From positions 476,265 through 540,264 of the forward strand of contig NZ_LT976854.1 of assembly GCF_900249755.1 (NCBI RefSeq): a stretch of DNA of 64,000 nt, in the 5' to 3' direction. Shown piece by piece: positions 46,011 through 54,878 of the stretch (the first letter of the stretch is position 1; each line of letters starts with the position of its first letter). Source of the stretch: Cupriavidus taiwanensis. GTDB taxonomy: Bacteria > Pseudomonadota > Gammaproteobacteria > Burkholderiales > Burkholderiaceae. The notes under the pieces were generated by a model. It had not been told where the DNA came from. It saw only the letters and a program-made list of their open reading frames with translations, and searched no databases. The position numbers and the translations under genes are program-made.

Positions 46011-46032
46011 TAAACTCTCACAAACGAGTTTA
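46011..46032. promoter_or_regulatory. Palindrome in the phnA/LysR intergenic region
   Basis: TAAACTC (46011-46017), 8 bp spacer, GAGTTTA (46026-46032): perfect 7 bp arms in the 113 bp divergent gap. A likely LysR operator controlling phnA and the regulator itself. Confidence 0.55.
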
Positions 46033-46061
46033 TTTTCCAGATCCTGTCAGGAAATCTCACA

Positions 46062-46958
46062 ATGCCGCACAAGCTGCCCCCACTCAACGCCCTGCGCATC
46101 TTCGAGGTAGCCGCGCGCGCCGGCAGCTATTCGGCCGCCGCGCGCGAGCTGAACCTGACCCATGGCGCGGTCAGCCGGCAGATCGAGATCCTGGAGCAAT
46201 GGCTGGGGCAGCCGCTGTTTATCCGCCAGGGCCAGCGCATGGTGCCGACCGTCCACGCGCAGGCCTTCGCGCGCGAGATCAGCACGGCGTTCGACCAGAT
46301 CAGCGCCGCGTCCGAGCGCTATGGCCGCATCGCCACGCGCAAGGTGGTGCGCGTCAACGCGCCGGCCACCTTTGCCATGCGCTGGCTGATTCCGCGGCTG
46401 GATGATTTCCGGCGCCTGCAGCCGGAGGTCGACGTGAGGGTCTCGACCGCGTTCAGCAATGAGGCCGGCTTCAACGGCACCTTCGACGTGGCGATACGGC
46501 GCACGCTGGAGCGCGGCGAGCAGTTCGAGTCGATGCCGGTCTTTACCGAGTACCAGACCGTGATCGCCAGCCCGGCGCTGCTGCGGCAGTTGCCGCTGCA
46601 AGGCGTGGAAGACCTGGTGGAGGGCGTGTTTCTCTACACGGAGACGCGGCCGGGCAGCTGGGAGTCATGGCTGCAGCAGGCGGGGCATGCGTCGCTGCTG
46701 CCGGTGCGCACGCTGCGCTTCGACCATTTCTTTGTCACGCTGCAGGCCGTGGCGGACAGCCTGGGCTTTGCCATCGGCACGTTCCCCACGCTGGAGGTGG
46801 ACCGTGCCGGCGGGCGCATCGCCACGCCGTTCGGCGCGATCCGCGCGCCGGGCAACACCTACCATGCGCTGGTGCCGCGCGATGCCGACAAGCCGCTGCA
46901 CCTGCGTGCCTTCCTGGAATGGCTGCAGCAGCAGGGCGCGGCCGCGGCGCAGGGGTAG
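46062..46958 (+). CDS. LysR-type regulator (GcvA-like)
   Basis: A 298-residue LysR regulator of the GcvA subgroup: HTH in LNALRIFEVAARAGSYSAAARELNLTHGAVSRQIEILEQWLG (about residues 6-48), then effector domain (RVNAPATFAMRWLIPRLDDFRRLQPEVDVRVST). It diverges from phnA, so control of the phnA-transporter arm is likely. An AGGAAA ribosome site precedes the ATG. This gives the phosphonate locus two different LysR proteins, one beside each arm. Confidence 0.87.
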   Translation: MPHKLPPLNALRIFEVAARAGSYSAAARELNLTHGAVSRQIEILEQWLGQPLFIRQGQRMVPTVHAQAFAREISTAFDQISAASERYGRIATRKVVRVNAPATFAMRWLIPRLDDFRRLQPEVDVRVSTAFSNEAGFNGTFDVAIRRTLERGEQFESMPVFTEYQTVIASPALLRQLPLQGVEDLVEGVFLYTETRPGSWESWLQQAGHASLLPVRTLRFDHFFVTLQAVADSLGFAIGTFPTLEVDRAGGRIATPFGAIRAPGNTYHALVPRDADKPLHLRAFLEWLQQQGAAAAQG

Positions 46959-47039
46959 CTGAGCGGGGCGCGCCCGCGCGTGACGTGATGAGGGGAGGCG
47001 TGGCGCGAGCCCGCGCTGCGGACCCGCGCCGGCCGGCGC

Positions 47040-47450
47040 TCAGGCGCCGTCGAGGAAGGTGCTGCGCTGGCCCAGGCGCGTGCCGAGCGCATCGGGCGCC
47101 AGGCTCATGCTGGCGGGGTCCACGGCCGAGACCGTGCCGCCCGCCAGCGACGGATCGGACGGCGCCGCGGCCATGCCGGGCTGGGCCGGGGGCACGGGGG
47201 CTTGTGCATAGCTGCCGCCGGCGGCCGGGGCGGCCGGTGCCGCGGGTGCCATCTGCGCCGACGGGGCCGCAGGCATCGCCTGCACGGGCTGCGCGGACGG
47301 CATCGGCTGGGCGGGCTGCATCGGCTGCATCGGCTGTGTCATCGGCATCGGCTGGCTCGGCTGCAGTGGCTGGGCCTGCTGCGCGAACAGCGGTGCGGCC
47401 GCGATGATCGCACCCGCCATGACCAGGGATTTCGCCAGATGTTGCTTCAT
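47040..47450 (-). CDS. Secreted Pro/Gln/Met-rich low-complexity protein
   Basis: A 136-residue protein. A signal peptide (about residues 1-23, cleavage near LFAQQ) is followed by imperfect QPM/QPMQPMQPAQP repeats up to about residue 60, then an Ala/Pro-rich linker and a short non-repetitive tail. The Met content is striking and might bind copper or another soft metal, but that is speculation. An AGGAGG ribosome site precedes the ATG. Convergent to the LysR gene at its left. Confidence 0.7.
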   Translation of the reverse strand: MKQHLAKSLVMAGAIIAAAPLFAQQAQPLQPSQPMPMTQPMQPMQPAQPMPSAQPVQAMPAAPSAQMAPAAPAAPAAGGSYAQAPVPPAQPGMAAAPSDPSLAGGTVSAVDPASMSLAPDALGTRLGQRSTFLDGA

Positions 47451-47594
47451 TCGTGTACCTCCTAGAAACGCCTACAGGCAAGGGAAAGGCCACTGTAGCA
47501 ACGGGGCACCTGACATTCTGTTTGTTTTTGCAACGGTCGTTAACCAGCCTTGCCATCGCGCGCAGGGCAGGTTATTTGCGCACGCGGGACAGCG

Positions 47595-48299
47595 TCATCG
47601 TCTGGCCAGGCGCTTCAGCGCGGCCGGGTCCAGCAGTTCGATCTGGCGGTAGGCGCGGCGGATCAGCCCTGCGTCCTGCCACGCCTGCAGCGTCTTGGCC
47701 ACGGTCTGGCGCGAGCGGCTGACCATGTCGCCCAGCTCTTCCGCGCTGATGCGCACCACGTGGTCAGTGCGGTCGGCCAGCTCCAGCAGTCGCGCCGCCA
47801 TGCGCGCGTCGCTGGGCGCCTGCGCCGCGCTTTGCGCGTGGTCGAAGGCCACCCGCAGCCGCGCGCAGATCTGCTGCACGATCAGCTGCATGCCTTCCGG
47901 ATGCGTGGCCAGGATGCGGTGGAAATCGCGCTGGCCCAGCACCAGCAGCTCGGTGTTGCCGACCGCGAAGGCGTCGTGCGTGCGAGGCTTGCCGTCCAAC
48001 AGCGAGATCTCGCCGAACCAGCGCCCGCGCCCGATCACGGAATACACCGACTCGCGCCCGCCGCTGCTGACGCGGCTCATGCGCACGCGGCCGGACACCA
48101 CCATGCAGAAATACGTGGGCGGATCGCCGCGCGCGAAGATCATCTCGCCGTCGCCAAATCGCTGGCGGCGTGCGGCATGCGCCACGGCATCCAGCACGCG
48201 CGCCGGCGCGTTGCGCAGCCAGCCGCTGGCCAGCACGCTGCGCGGCAGCGCGCGCACGGGCTCGTCCCTGCCCGCGGCTCTCTTTCCCTGACCCTTCAC
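47595..48299 (-). CDS. Crp/Fnr family transcriptional regulator
   Basis: A 234-residue regulator with an N-terminal cyclic-nucleotide-binding-type domain (RFGDGEMIFARGDPPTYFCMVVSGRVRM, GRGRWFGEISLLDGKPRTHDAFAV) and a C-terminal winged HTH (ISAEELGDMVSRSRQTVAKTLQAWQDAGLIRR). It lacks the N-terminal cysteine cluster of FNR, so direct oxygen sensing is unlikely. The GTG at 48299 has an AAGGAGA ribosome site and is preferred over an upstream GTG at 48335. It diverges from the aldolase/dehydrogenase pair at 48408. Confidence 0.87.
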   Translation of the reverse strand: MKGQGKRAAGRDEPVRALPRSVLASGWLRNAPARVLDAVAHAARRQRFGDGEMIFARGDPPTYFCMVVSGRVRMSRVSSGGRESVYSVIGRGRWFGEISLLDGKPRTHDAFAVGNTELLVLGQRDFHRILATHPEGMQLIVQQICARLRVAFDHAQSAAQAPSDARMAARLLELADRTDHVVRISAEELGDMVSRSRQTVAKTLQAWQDAGLIRRAYRQIELLDPAALKRLARR

Positions 48300-48407
48300 A
48301 TCGCTCTCCTTGCCGGAGCCGAGATTGTCTAACACTTAACAGACTTTGGCGCCGGTCGCCGGGACAATGCAGCGAATCAATGACCCACATGCCCCCGGGA
48401 GGCCCAC

Positions 48408-49190
48408 ATGGCGCAAGTCCAGCTCGTCGAAACCGCAGAAGACTGCATCAAAGACCGCGTCTCCGACGCCGAATGGCAGATGCGTGTGGACCTGGCCGCC
48501 GCGTACCGGCTGGTGGCGCACTTCGGCTGGGACGACCTGATCTTCACGCATATCTCGGCGCGCGTGCCCGATGCGCCGGACCAGTTCCTGATCAACCCGT
48601 ACGGCATGATGTTCGACGAGATCACCGCGTCGAGCCTGGTCAAGGTGGACCACCACGGCCAGCCCGTGCTGGACACGCCGTATGACGTCAACCCGGCCGG
48701 CTTCATCATCCACAGCGCCGTGCACGAGGCGCGCCCGGAAGTCGGTTGCGTGATGCACACGCATACCGCGCACGGCGTCGCCGTGTCCGCGCAGCAGGAC
48801 GGGCTGCTGCCGGTGTCGCAGCAGGCGATGTTCGCGCTGACCGGGCTGGCCTACCACGACTATGAGGGCGTGGCGCTGCGCGAGGACGAGAAGGCGCGGC
48901 TGGTGGCCGACCTGGGCCGCTGCAAGCAGATGATCCTGCGCAACCACGGCCTGCTTACCTGCGGGCGCACGGTGGCGGACGCGTTCCTGACCATGTACAC
49001 GCTGGAGTCGGCGTGCCGCATCCAGATCCTGGCGCAGAGCGGCGGCACGCCGCTGACGCGGGTGCCCGAATCCGCCAGTGCCAACATGGGCCAGCAGGCG
49101 CGCCAGGCCACCAAGGGCAAGGGCTCGAACCTCGCGTGGCCGGGCCTGCTGCGCCGCCTCGACCGCATCAACCCCGACTACCGCAACTGA
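48408..49190 (+). CDS. Class II aldolase/adducin family protein
   Basis: A 260-residue class II aldolase-like protein. Zinc-binding histidines occur in MHTHTAHG and LRNHGLL, with the substrate loop at DDLIFTHISARVPDAPDQFLINPYGMMF. Family members cleave sugar phosphates or act as epimerases or decarboxylases; the substrate here is unknown. It is followed after 2 bp by a hydroxyacid dehydrogenase on the same strand, so the pair may interconvert a 2-keto acid product. It is divergent from the Crp-type regulator. Confidence 0.85.
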   Translation: MAQVQLVETAEDCIKDRVSDAEWQMRVDLAAAYRLVAHFGWDDLIFTHISARVPDAPDQFLINPYGMMFDEITASSLVKVDHHGQPVLDTPYDVNPAGFIIHSAVHEARPEVGCVMHTHTAHGVAVSAQQDGLLPVSQQAMFALTGLAYHDYEGVALREDEKARLVADLGRCKQMILRNHGLLTCGRTVADAFLTMYTLESACRIQILAQSGGTPLTRVPESASANMGQQARQATKGKGSNLAWPGLLRRLDRINPDYRN

Positions 49191-49192
49191 TC

Positions 49193-50122
49193 ATGGCCAT
49201 TCTCGTTCACCTGCCGTCGTTCATGGCGGTTCCCATCACCGCCTTGCTGCGCGAGGCGGCGCCGGACATCACCGTGTGGAACGGCCGCGAGGCCGCGGTC
49301 GCGGAACAGGTCGAGGCCATCATCGCGTGGGGCCTGAAGCCCGGCGTGGTGCCGGCCTATCCGAACCTGCGGCTGGTGTGCGCCGCCACCGCCGGCGTCG
49401 ACAAGCTGCTGGCCGCGCCCGACCTGCCCGCGCATATCCCGGTCACGCGCATCGTCGACCCGGGCCAGCAGGCCGGCATTGCCCGCTTCGTGCTGGCGAT
49501 GGCGCTGCGCCATACCCGCTCGCTGGGTCTGTACGCCGAGCAGCAGCGCCGCGGCGAATGGAAGCGCCATGCGGGGCGCGATGCCGCGCAGTGCCGCGTG
49601 GGCGTGCTGGGGCTGGGAGAAATCGGCAGCGAGGTGGCGCGCATGTTTGCCGCCATCGGCTACCCGGTCAGCGGCTGGAGCCGTGCCGCCAAGCATCTGC
49701 CGGGCGTGACCGATTTCACCGGCGACGACGGCCTGGACGCGATGCTGGCGCAAAGCGACATCCTGGTCTGCACGCTGCCGCTGACGCCGCGCACCGAAGG
49801 GCTGCTCGACCGGCGCACCTTGTCGCGGCTGCCCAAGGGGGCGTACTTCATCAACGTCGGCCGTGGCGAGCATGTGGTCGAGCCCGACCTGGTCGCGCTG
49901 ATCGACGAAGGCCACCTGGCCGGCGCGGCGCTGGACGTGTTCGCCAAGGAACCCCCGGCAGCGGACGACCCGGTCTGGAACCATCCGCGCATCGAAGCCA
50001 CGCCGCATATCGCCGCCGATCCGTCGTACCCGCTGGTGGCGCAGCAGTGCATTGAAAACCTGCGGCGCGCCCGCGACGGGCGCGCGCTGCTGAACCTGGT
50101 GGACCGGCAGGCCGGGTACTGA
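49193..50122 (+). CDS. ghrA: Glyoxylate/hydroxypyruvate reductase A-like dehydrogenase
   Basis: A 309-residue D-2-hydroxyacid dehydrogenase of the GhrA subgroup, which lacks the usual substrate-domain length. The Rossmann motif is GLGEIGSEVARMFAAIGY (about residues 141-158). Catalytic residues lie in NVGRGEHVVE (Arg), DVFAKEPPAADDP (Glu) and TPHIAADPS (His). It reduces glyoxylate or hydroxypyruvate with NADPH. It follows the aldolase gene by 2 bp and ends 11 bp from the convergent phosphatase gene. Confidence 0.87.
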   Translation: MAILVHLPSFMAVPITALLREAAPDITVWNGREAAVAEQVEAIIAWGLKPGVVPAYPNLRLVCAATAGVDKLLAAPDLPAHIPVTRIVDPGQQAGIARFVLAMALRHTRSLGLYAEQQRRGEWKRHAGRDAAQCRVGVLGLGEIGSEVARMFAAIGYPVSGWSRAAKHLPGVTDFTGDDGLDAMLAQSDILVCTLPLTPRTEGLLDRRTLSRLPKGAYFINVGRGEHVVEPDLVALIDEGHLAGAALDVFAKEPPAADDPVWNHPRIEATPHIAADPSYPLVAQQCIENLRRARDGRALLNLVDRQAGY

Positions 50123-50133
50123 GGCCGGCGCGG

Positions 50134-52152
50134 CTAGGTCACGGTCACGTCGGCGGTGCCAGCCGCCACTTCCAGCAGCCTTGTGCTGGCGGTGGCCGGC
50201 AGTGCCGGCGCCGTGCCGCCGGCGAGCGGCTTCAGGGTGTGGAAGGTGCAGCTCAGCTTCTGCGGTGTCAGCGTGACCAGCGCGTAGCCCTCGGCGTTGG
50301 TGTCGGCATGGCGCAGCCACGGGTTGAAGGCGCGCAGCGTGGCATCGAAGGTATTGACGATGGTGCCTCCCACGTTGCTGTAGATCAGCTCGCGCAGCGC
50401 GGCAAAGGCGGCATCGGTATCGACCACGGTGCGGAACGAACTGAGCAGCGTGTTGCTCGACAGCCCGGCCGTGACCAGGTCGACCATCACCGGCGCGGGC
50501 GCCGCGGCATCGTAGTCGTCCATCACCTGCCCGCCGAAGAAGGCGTGGATATCGCCGCTCAAGGCCACCACGTTGCGGATGCCGTTGGTCTTCAGGAACG
50601 CCATCAGGTTCTTGCGCTCGGCGTTGAAGCCGTCCCACTGGTCGGCATTGAGGATAAAGCGTTCGAGCAGCGTGATCGCCGGCAGCCGGGCCTCGATCAG
50701 CGGCTTGATGTTGGCGTCGAACGCGGCGCTGTCGATGCCGGCCTGCACCAGCACGTTGCGCAGCGCGGTATAGGCCAGGTTGACATAGGTGCCGGCGGTG
50801 CGCGCCGCGCGCAGGTCATCGGCCAGCGCGTTGGCGATCGCCGTCTCGAGCGAGGCCAGCGCGTTGTTGGCCGCCACCAGCGCGCGCGCGATCAGCCGTG
50901 CCACCGCCAGCGGCACGTCGACCTGCATGCGCAGCAGCGACAGCTGGTTGCCCCACAGCTTCCACGTCGTGGCGTCGGCGCCGATGCGGTCCTGCCACCA
51001 TGCGCGCTGGGTGTCGCCCAGCATCGACACCGGCGTCAGCGCATTGCCGGCGGCGGCGATCTTCTGCGCCTCGGCCGCGGCCAGCGTGGCCGTCGGCACG
51101 AAATACAGGCTGCCGATCGAACGGCCGACGGATTGCTCGGGAATGATGTGGTCGGCGCGGTACAGGCGCTCGTCGGTCATCAGCAGCGTGGCCAGGTTGC
51201 CGAAGGTAAAGGCGCGGTAGATCTGGATGTTCTGGAACGACGGGTTGTTCTGGTCCAGCGTGACGTCGGCCGGCATGAATTCGAACCAGGCCTGGCTGGC
51301 GGCGCGCCGGCGCGCGGTGCGCGGGGTCTGGTCGTCGGCGATGTTGTAGGTCTGGCGGTCCTGCCAGCCATTGTCCGAGAACTCGTGGTCGTCCCAGATC
51401 GCGATCATCGGGAAGGCGGCATGCAGCGCCTGCAGGCGCGCGTCGCTGCGGTAACTGCGGTACAGGTAGCGGTAGTCGTCCAGCGTGGTGGCGTAGACGC
51501 TGCCATCCGGCAGCGCGGTGCCGTTGGGCAGCTGCAGCGCGGTGTGGCGGTCTTCGACGTTGCCCGCGCGCGAGCCGCCCGGCACGGCTTCGTAGATGTA
51601 GTCGCCGACATGGACGATGAAGTCCAGGTCCTGCTGCACCAGCTCTTCCATGCCGGCCCAGTGGTTGGCGTTCCAGTCCTGGCAGCTGACAAAGGCAAAG
51701 CGCAGCTGCGCCAGCGGCGTGCCGGCCGCGGCCGCGGTGCGCGTGCGGCCGGTGGTGCTGGGGCGGTTGCCGAGCAGGAAGCGGTAGAAGTAGCGCGTGC
51801 CCGGGCTCAGGCCGGTGACCTTGTTGCGGATGGTGTAGTCCCAGTCGGGCAGCGCCATCAGCGGCTGGTTGACCAGCAGCGTGGGCGGCGCGAAATCCTG
51901 CTGCGTCGACACCTGCAGCCGCACCACCACCGGCCGTTTGCCGTTGGCCCCCTCCACGCGGGTCCACACGATCACGCTGTCGGGGCGGGGGTCGCCCGAC
52001 GCCACGCCATGCACGAAATTGAAGTTCTCGGGGTTGCCGGTATCCGGTTCCGGCGCCGGATCGTCATCGCCACCGCCGCAGGCGCTGAGCCCGCCGGTGG
52101 CCACGGTGACGGTCAGGAAGCTTCCCCACTTCAGAAACTGGCGGCGGTCCAT
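50134..52152 (-). CDS. phoD: PhoD-like phosphodiesterase/alkaline phosphatase
   Basis: A 672-residue secreted enzyme. The start MDRRQFLKWGSFLTVTVATGGLSACGGG combines a twin-arginine motif with a lipobox (Cys25). An N-terminal PhoD beta domain (FVHGVASGDPRPDSVIVWTRVEG) precedes the metallophosphatase core: AFVSCQDW, HVGDYIYE, IWDDHEFSDNGW, and LSGDIHAFFGG, giving the Fe/Ca ligands of the family. A ~90-residue Ala-rich helical insertion lies around residues 405-500. An AGGAGG ribosome site fits the ATG at 52152. It liberates phosphate from phosphomonoesters or diesters and matches the phosphate theme nearby. Confidence 0.88.
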   Translation of the reverse strand: MDRRQFLKWGSFLTVTVATGGLSACGGGDDDPAPEPDTGNPENFNFVHGVASGDPRPDSVIVWTRVEGANGKRPVVVRLQVSTQQDFAPPTLLVNQPLMALPDWDYTIRNKVTGLSPGTRYFYRFLLGNRPSTTGRTRTAAAAGTPLAQLRFAFVSCQDWNANHWAGMEELVQQDLDFIVHVGDYIYEAVPGGSRAGNVEDRHTALQLPNGTALPDGSVYATTLDDYRYLYRSYRSDARLQALHAAFPMIAIWDDHEFSDNGWQDRQTYNIADDQTPRTARRRAASQAWFEFMPADVTLDQNNPSFQNIQIYRAFTFGNLATLLMTDERLYRADHIIPEQSVGRSIGSLYFVPTATLAAAEAQKIAAAGNALTPVSMLGDTQRAWWQDRIGADATTWKLWGNQLSLLRMQVDVPLAVARLIARALVAANNALASLETAIANALADDLRAARTAGTYVNLAYTALRNVLVQAGIDSAAFDANIKPLIEARLPAITLLERFILNADQWDGFNAERKNLMAFLKTNGIRNVVALSGDIHAFFGGQVMDDYDAAAPAPVMVDLVTAGLSSNTLLSSFRTVVDTDAAFAALRELIYSNVGGTIVNTFDATLRAFNPWLRHADTNAEGYALVTLTPQKLSCTFHTLKPLAGGTAPALPATASTRLLEVAAGTADVTVT

Positions 52153-52200
52153 GGCGCTCCTCCTGTTGTTGCTGTCGTTCCATGCAGCGCGCAGCCGGTC

Positions 52201-52228
52201 CCGGATGCCGCTTGCGGCACCGGTTTTT
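52201..52228 (+). terminator. Hairpin with T-run in the phoD leader, oriented against phoD
   Basis: CCGG-A-TGCCGC-TT-GCGGCA-CCGG followed by TTTTT looks like a good intrinsic terminator reading right. There is no gene upstream on that strand except antisense to phoD. It may stop antisense transcription, or act as a structured leader for phoD. Confidence 0.5.
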
Positions 52229-52343
52229 CGTGGGGGCGTGCTGTTTTTCTGAATCGATACTAGTGGCTGGGTGGCGCGCTCGCTGTCGGTGAGGCTCCGA
52301 CATCGATATAGGAAGAAGTCGACTGTCTGGCGACCTCTGCGCC

Positions 52344-53501
52344 TCACGGCAGCGCGGCGCGCCAGCGCTGCCCGCGCACGGCGGCGAGCGCCAGGCCGAA
52401 GGCCAGCGCCACCATCGCGCTGCCCAGCCACGGCGTCTGCAGCAGCGCGCCGTGGTCCACCATCACGCCGCCGACCCCCGCGCCCAGCGCCACGCCCACA
52501 TGCATCGCCGCCACGTTGATGCCGATGCGCGCGTCCGCGTCAGCAGGTGCCTGCCGCACCAGGAAGTTCTGCACGATCGGCGAGACCGACCAGCTGAGCG
52601 CGCCCCACACCAGCAGCGCCGGCAGCAGCAGCCAGGCCGAGACCGCGGCCAGCGGCAGCGCCGCCATCGATACGCAGAACGCCGCCGGGCACGCCAGCAG
52701 CGCGCGCGCCGCGCCGATGCGGTCCGAGCACCAGCCGCCCAGCCAGGCACCGGTAACGCCGGCGACGCCGAACGCGGCGTAGCACGCGGTGAGCGCGCGC
52801 GCATCGGCGCCAAGGTGGGCCTGCAGGTAAGGACTGAGGTAAGCGAACAGCGTGAAATGCCCGCCGATCATCGCCACCGACACCAGCTGCGCGCACAGCC
52901 CGCGCGGATCGGCCAGCGCCTGCCAGTACCCGCGCAGTGACGCGGTGCGCCGCAACGGCGAGCGCGGCAGGCCGCGCCACAGCAGCGCCGCCGGCAGCAG
53001 CGCCAGCACCGCGAGCGTGCCAAACACCGCACGCCAGCCGGCCCACTGGTCCAGCACCATGCCGGCCGGCACGCCCAGCACCAGCGAGCCGCTGATGCCG
53101 GCAAAGACCAGGCCGATGGCGCGCCCGCGGCTCGCAGGCGCGGCCAGCGCGGTGGCCAGCATCACCGCGAGCTGGATCACCAGCGCGCAGCTGGCGGCCA
53201 TCAGCACGCGCGCGCCGAACAGCACGGCATAGCCGGGGCTGGCCGCGGCCACGCCGTTGCCGAGCGCGAATACGCCAAGCGCGGCCAGCAGCAGCGTCTT
53301 GCGGTCGCCGCGCGTGAGCAGCGCCGAGGCCAGCAAGGCGGTGACGGCGAAGACGGCGGAGAAAATGGTGGTGAGCTGTCCGGCGGACGCCAGCGAGACG
53401 CCCAGGTCAGTACTGAGCGAAGGCAGGATGCCGATGCAGATGTTCTCGGCGATGCCAGCCAGGAATACCGTTGCCGTCAGCAGATAGACGCGCCTGTCCA
53501 C
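52344..53501 (-). CDS. MFS transporter, DHA1 (efflux) type
   Basis: A 385-residue twelve-helix major facilitator. The N-terminal half carries the DHA1 layout (LSTDLGVSLASAGQLTTIFSAVFAV, LLTRGDRKTLLLAALGVFALGN) and an antiporter motif GVPAGMVLDQWAGWRAVFG. Family members export drugs, sugars or amino acids; the substrate cannot be told. Same strand as phoD but separated by 191 bp, so co-transcription is uncertain. Confidence 0.86.
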   Translation of the reverse strand: MDRRVYLLTATVFLAGIAENICIGILPSLSTDLGVSLASAGQLTTIFSAVFAVTALLASALLTRGDRKTLLLAALGVFALGNGVAAASPGYAVLFGARVLMAASCALVIQLAVMLATALAAPASRGRAIGLVFAGISGSLVLGVPAGMVLDQWAGWRAVFGTLAVLALLPAALLWRGLPRSPLRRTASLRGYWQALADPRGLCAQLVSVAMIGGHFTLFAYLSPYLQAHLGADARALTACYAAFGVAGVTGAWLGGWCSDRIGAARALLACPAAFCVSMAALPLAAVSAWLLLPALLVWGALSWSVSPIVQNFLVRQAPADADARIGINVAAMHVGVALGAGVGGVMVDHGALLQTPWLGSAMVALAFGLALAAVRGQRWRAALP

Positions 53502-53840
53502 GATGAACTCCCGTCGGATGGACGGCCGCGGCAGGGGCGCTGCGGCCGTGGGTCGGCGGGTTTCGAGGCAAGGCTTCGGTTATCCCAGGAGCCGCCACCT
53601 TACGACAGTCGCGGCGAACCGGCAAGAGGCCGGGTTGCTCCCCTCTCCCGCTTGCGGGAGAGGGGGCTGCATCTGCGATGCTGACCTGGCTCAAGCACCG
53701 ACACGTCGTCCCCGCGCAGGCGGGGACCCGGTGGCTTTGAAGCGCTGGCGCTTCTCAAAGTCGCTGGATTCCCGCTTTCGCGGGAATGACGGAGCGGGAT
53801 CTGCTTGCCTGGCAAACGGCTAGCGGGAACGGCGCCGGCA
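53502..53840. other. Gene-free region with a dispersed repeat
   Basis: A 339 bp gap between two minus-strand genes. About half of it (53635-53792) is the composite palindromic repeat. The rest shows no coding signal or recognisable regulatory site. Confidence 0.6.
53635..53792 (+). repeat. Composite palindromic repeat, copy 2
   Basis: Matches 42342-42502 in the same orientation: the CTCTCCCGC hairpin, then ACACGTCGTCCCCGC and the two following hairpins down to TTCCCGC-TTTC-GCGGGAATGACGG. The block from the ACACGTCGTCC start to the end is nearly identical; the first part differs by a few substitutions and a small length change. Confidence 0.85.
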
Positions 53841-54869
53841 TCAATCGACAGTAATGTGGTTAGCCTGTATCACCTTGCCCCACACCCCCACATCCGCGCG
53901 CACGGTCTGCGCGAACTGCTCCGCGGTCTTCGGCGGCGCCATGCCCATGTTCAGCTGCAAAAAGCGCTCGCGCATCGGGGCCTCGGACATCAGCCGGTTC
54001 ACCTCGGCATTGAGCCGCTGCACGATCGCGGCGCTGGTGCCGGCGGGCGCGAACAGGCCGTACCAGCTGTCGGTGTCGAACGGATAGCCCTGTTCGGTCA
54101 TGGTCGGCACCTCCGGCGTGGCCGGGGCGCGGCGCGTGCCGCTGACCGCCAGCGCGCGCAGCTTGCCGGCGCGGATCAGCGGCAGCGACGACGAGGTATC
54201 GACAAAGGCGGCCTTGATCACGCCGCCCCGCAGGTCCGCCAGGATCGGCGCCACGCCCTTGTACGGCACGTGGCGCAGCTTGATGCCGGTCTGCAGGCCC
54301 AGCGCCGCCATGGTCAGGTGGCCGCCCGAGCCGATGCCCCATGAGCCGTAGTCGTAGGCATCGGGGTGCTTGCGCACATGGTCGACGAATTCCCTGAGCG
54401 TGCGCGCGGGGAAGTCGGGCGTCACCACCAGGAAATTGCCGCCCGCGCCGATCTGCGCCACCGGCACCAGGTCGCGCAGGCCGTCATACGGCAGCCTGGG
54501 CTGCAGGGTCTGGTTGATCACCACCGCGGCGGCATAGGTGAACAGCAGCGTGTAGCCGTCGGGGCTGGCCTTGGCCACGGCATCGTTGCCGATGATGCCG
54601 GTCGCGCCGGGCTTGTTGTCGACCACGATGGTCTGGCCCAGCGCCTTGCCCAGCGCTGCTGCCAGCGTGCGCGCGAACAGGTCGGTGCCGCCGCCCGGCG
54701 GCGCCGGCACCACCAGCCGGATCGGGCGCGCGGGCCAGGCGTTGCTGGCGTAAAGCGGACTCCCCGCGGCGCCCAGGCCGAGCGCGGCGAGTCCGCGCAG
54801 CAGCGCGCGCCGGCGCGGATCGGGCAGCGGGGTGGCGGTAACGCTGGCACGTGCCATGTTGTGTTTCAT
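53841..54869 (-). CDS. Bug-family (TctC-like) periplasmic solute-binding protein
   Basis: A 342-residue protein with a long signal region (hydrophobic part about residues 19-35) and the Bug fold: WPARPIRLVVPAPPGGGTDLFARTLAAALGKALGQTIVVDNKPGATGIIGNDAVAKASPDGYTLL. No membrane TctAB genes are near. It begins 9 bp after the metallo-hydrolase gene on the same strand, so the two are co-transcribed. A GGAAGA ribosome site supports the ATG at 54869. The ligand is probably an organic acid handled by the catabolic cluster to the right. Confidence 0.88.
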   Translation of the reverse strand: MKHNMARASVTATPLPDPRRRALLRGLAALGLGAAGSPLYASNAWPARPIRLVVPAPPGGGTDLFARTLAAALGKALGQTIVVDNKPGATGIIGNDAVAKASPDGYTLLFTYAAAVVINQTLQPRLPYDGLRDLVPVAQIGAGGNFLVVTPDFPARTLREFVDHVRKHPDAYDYGSWGIGSGGHLTMAALGLQTGIKLRHVPYKGVAPILADLRGGVIKAAFVDTSSSLPLIRAGKLRALAVSGTRRAPATPEVPTMTEQGYPFDTDSWYGLFAPAGTSAAIVQRLNAEVNRLMSEAPMRERFLQLNMGMAPPKTAEQFAQTVRADVGVWGKVIQANHITVD

Positions 54870-54878
54870 GCGGTCTTC

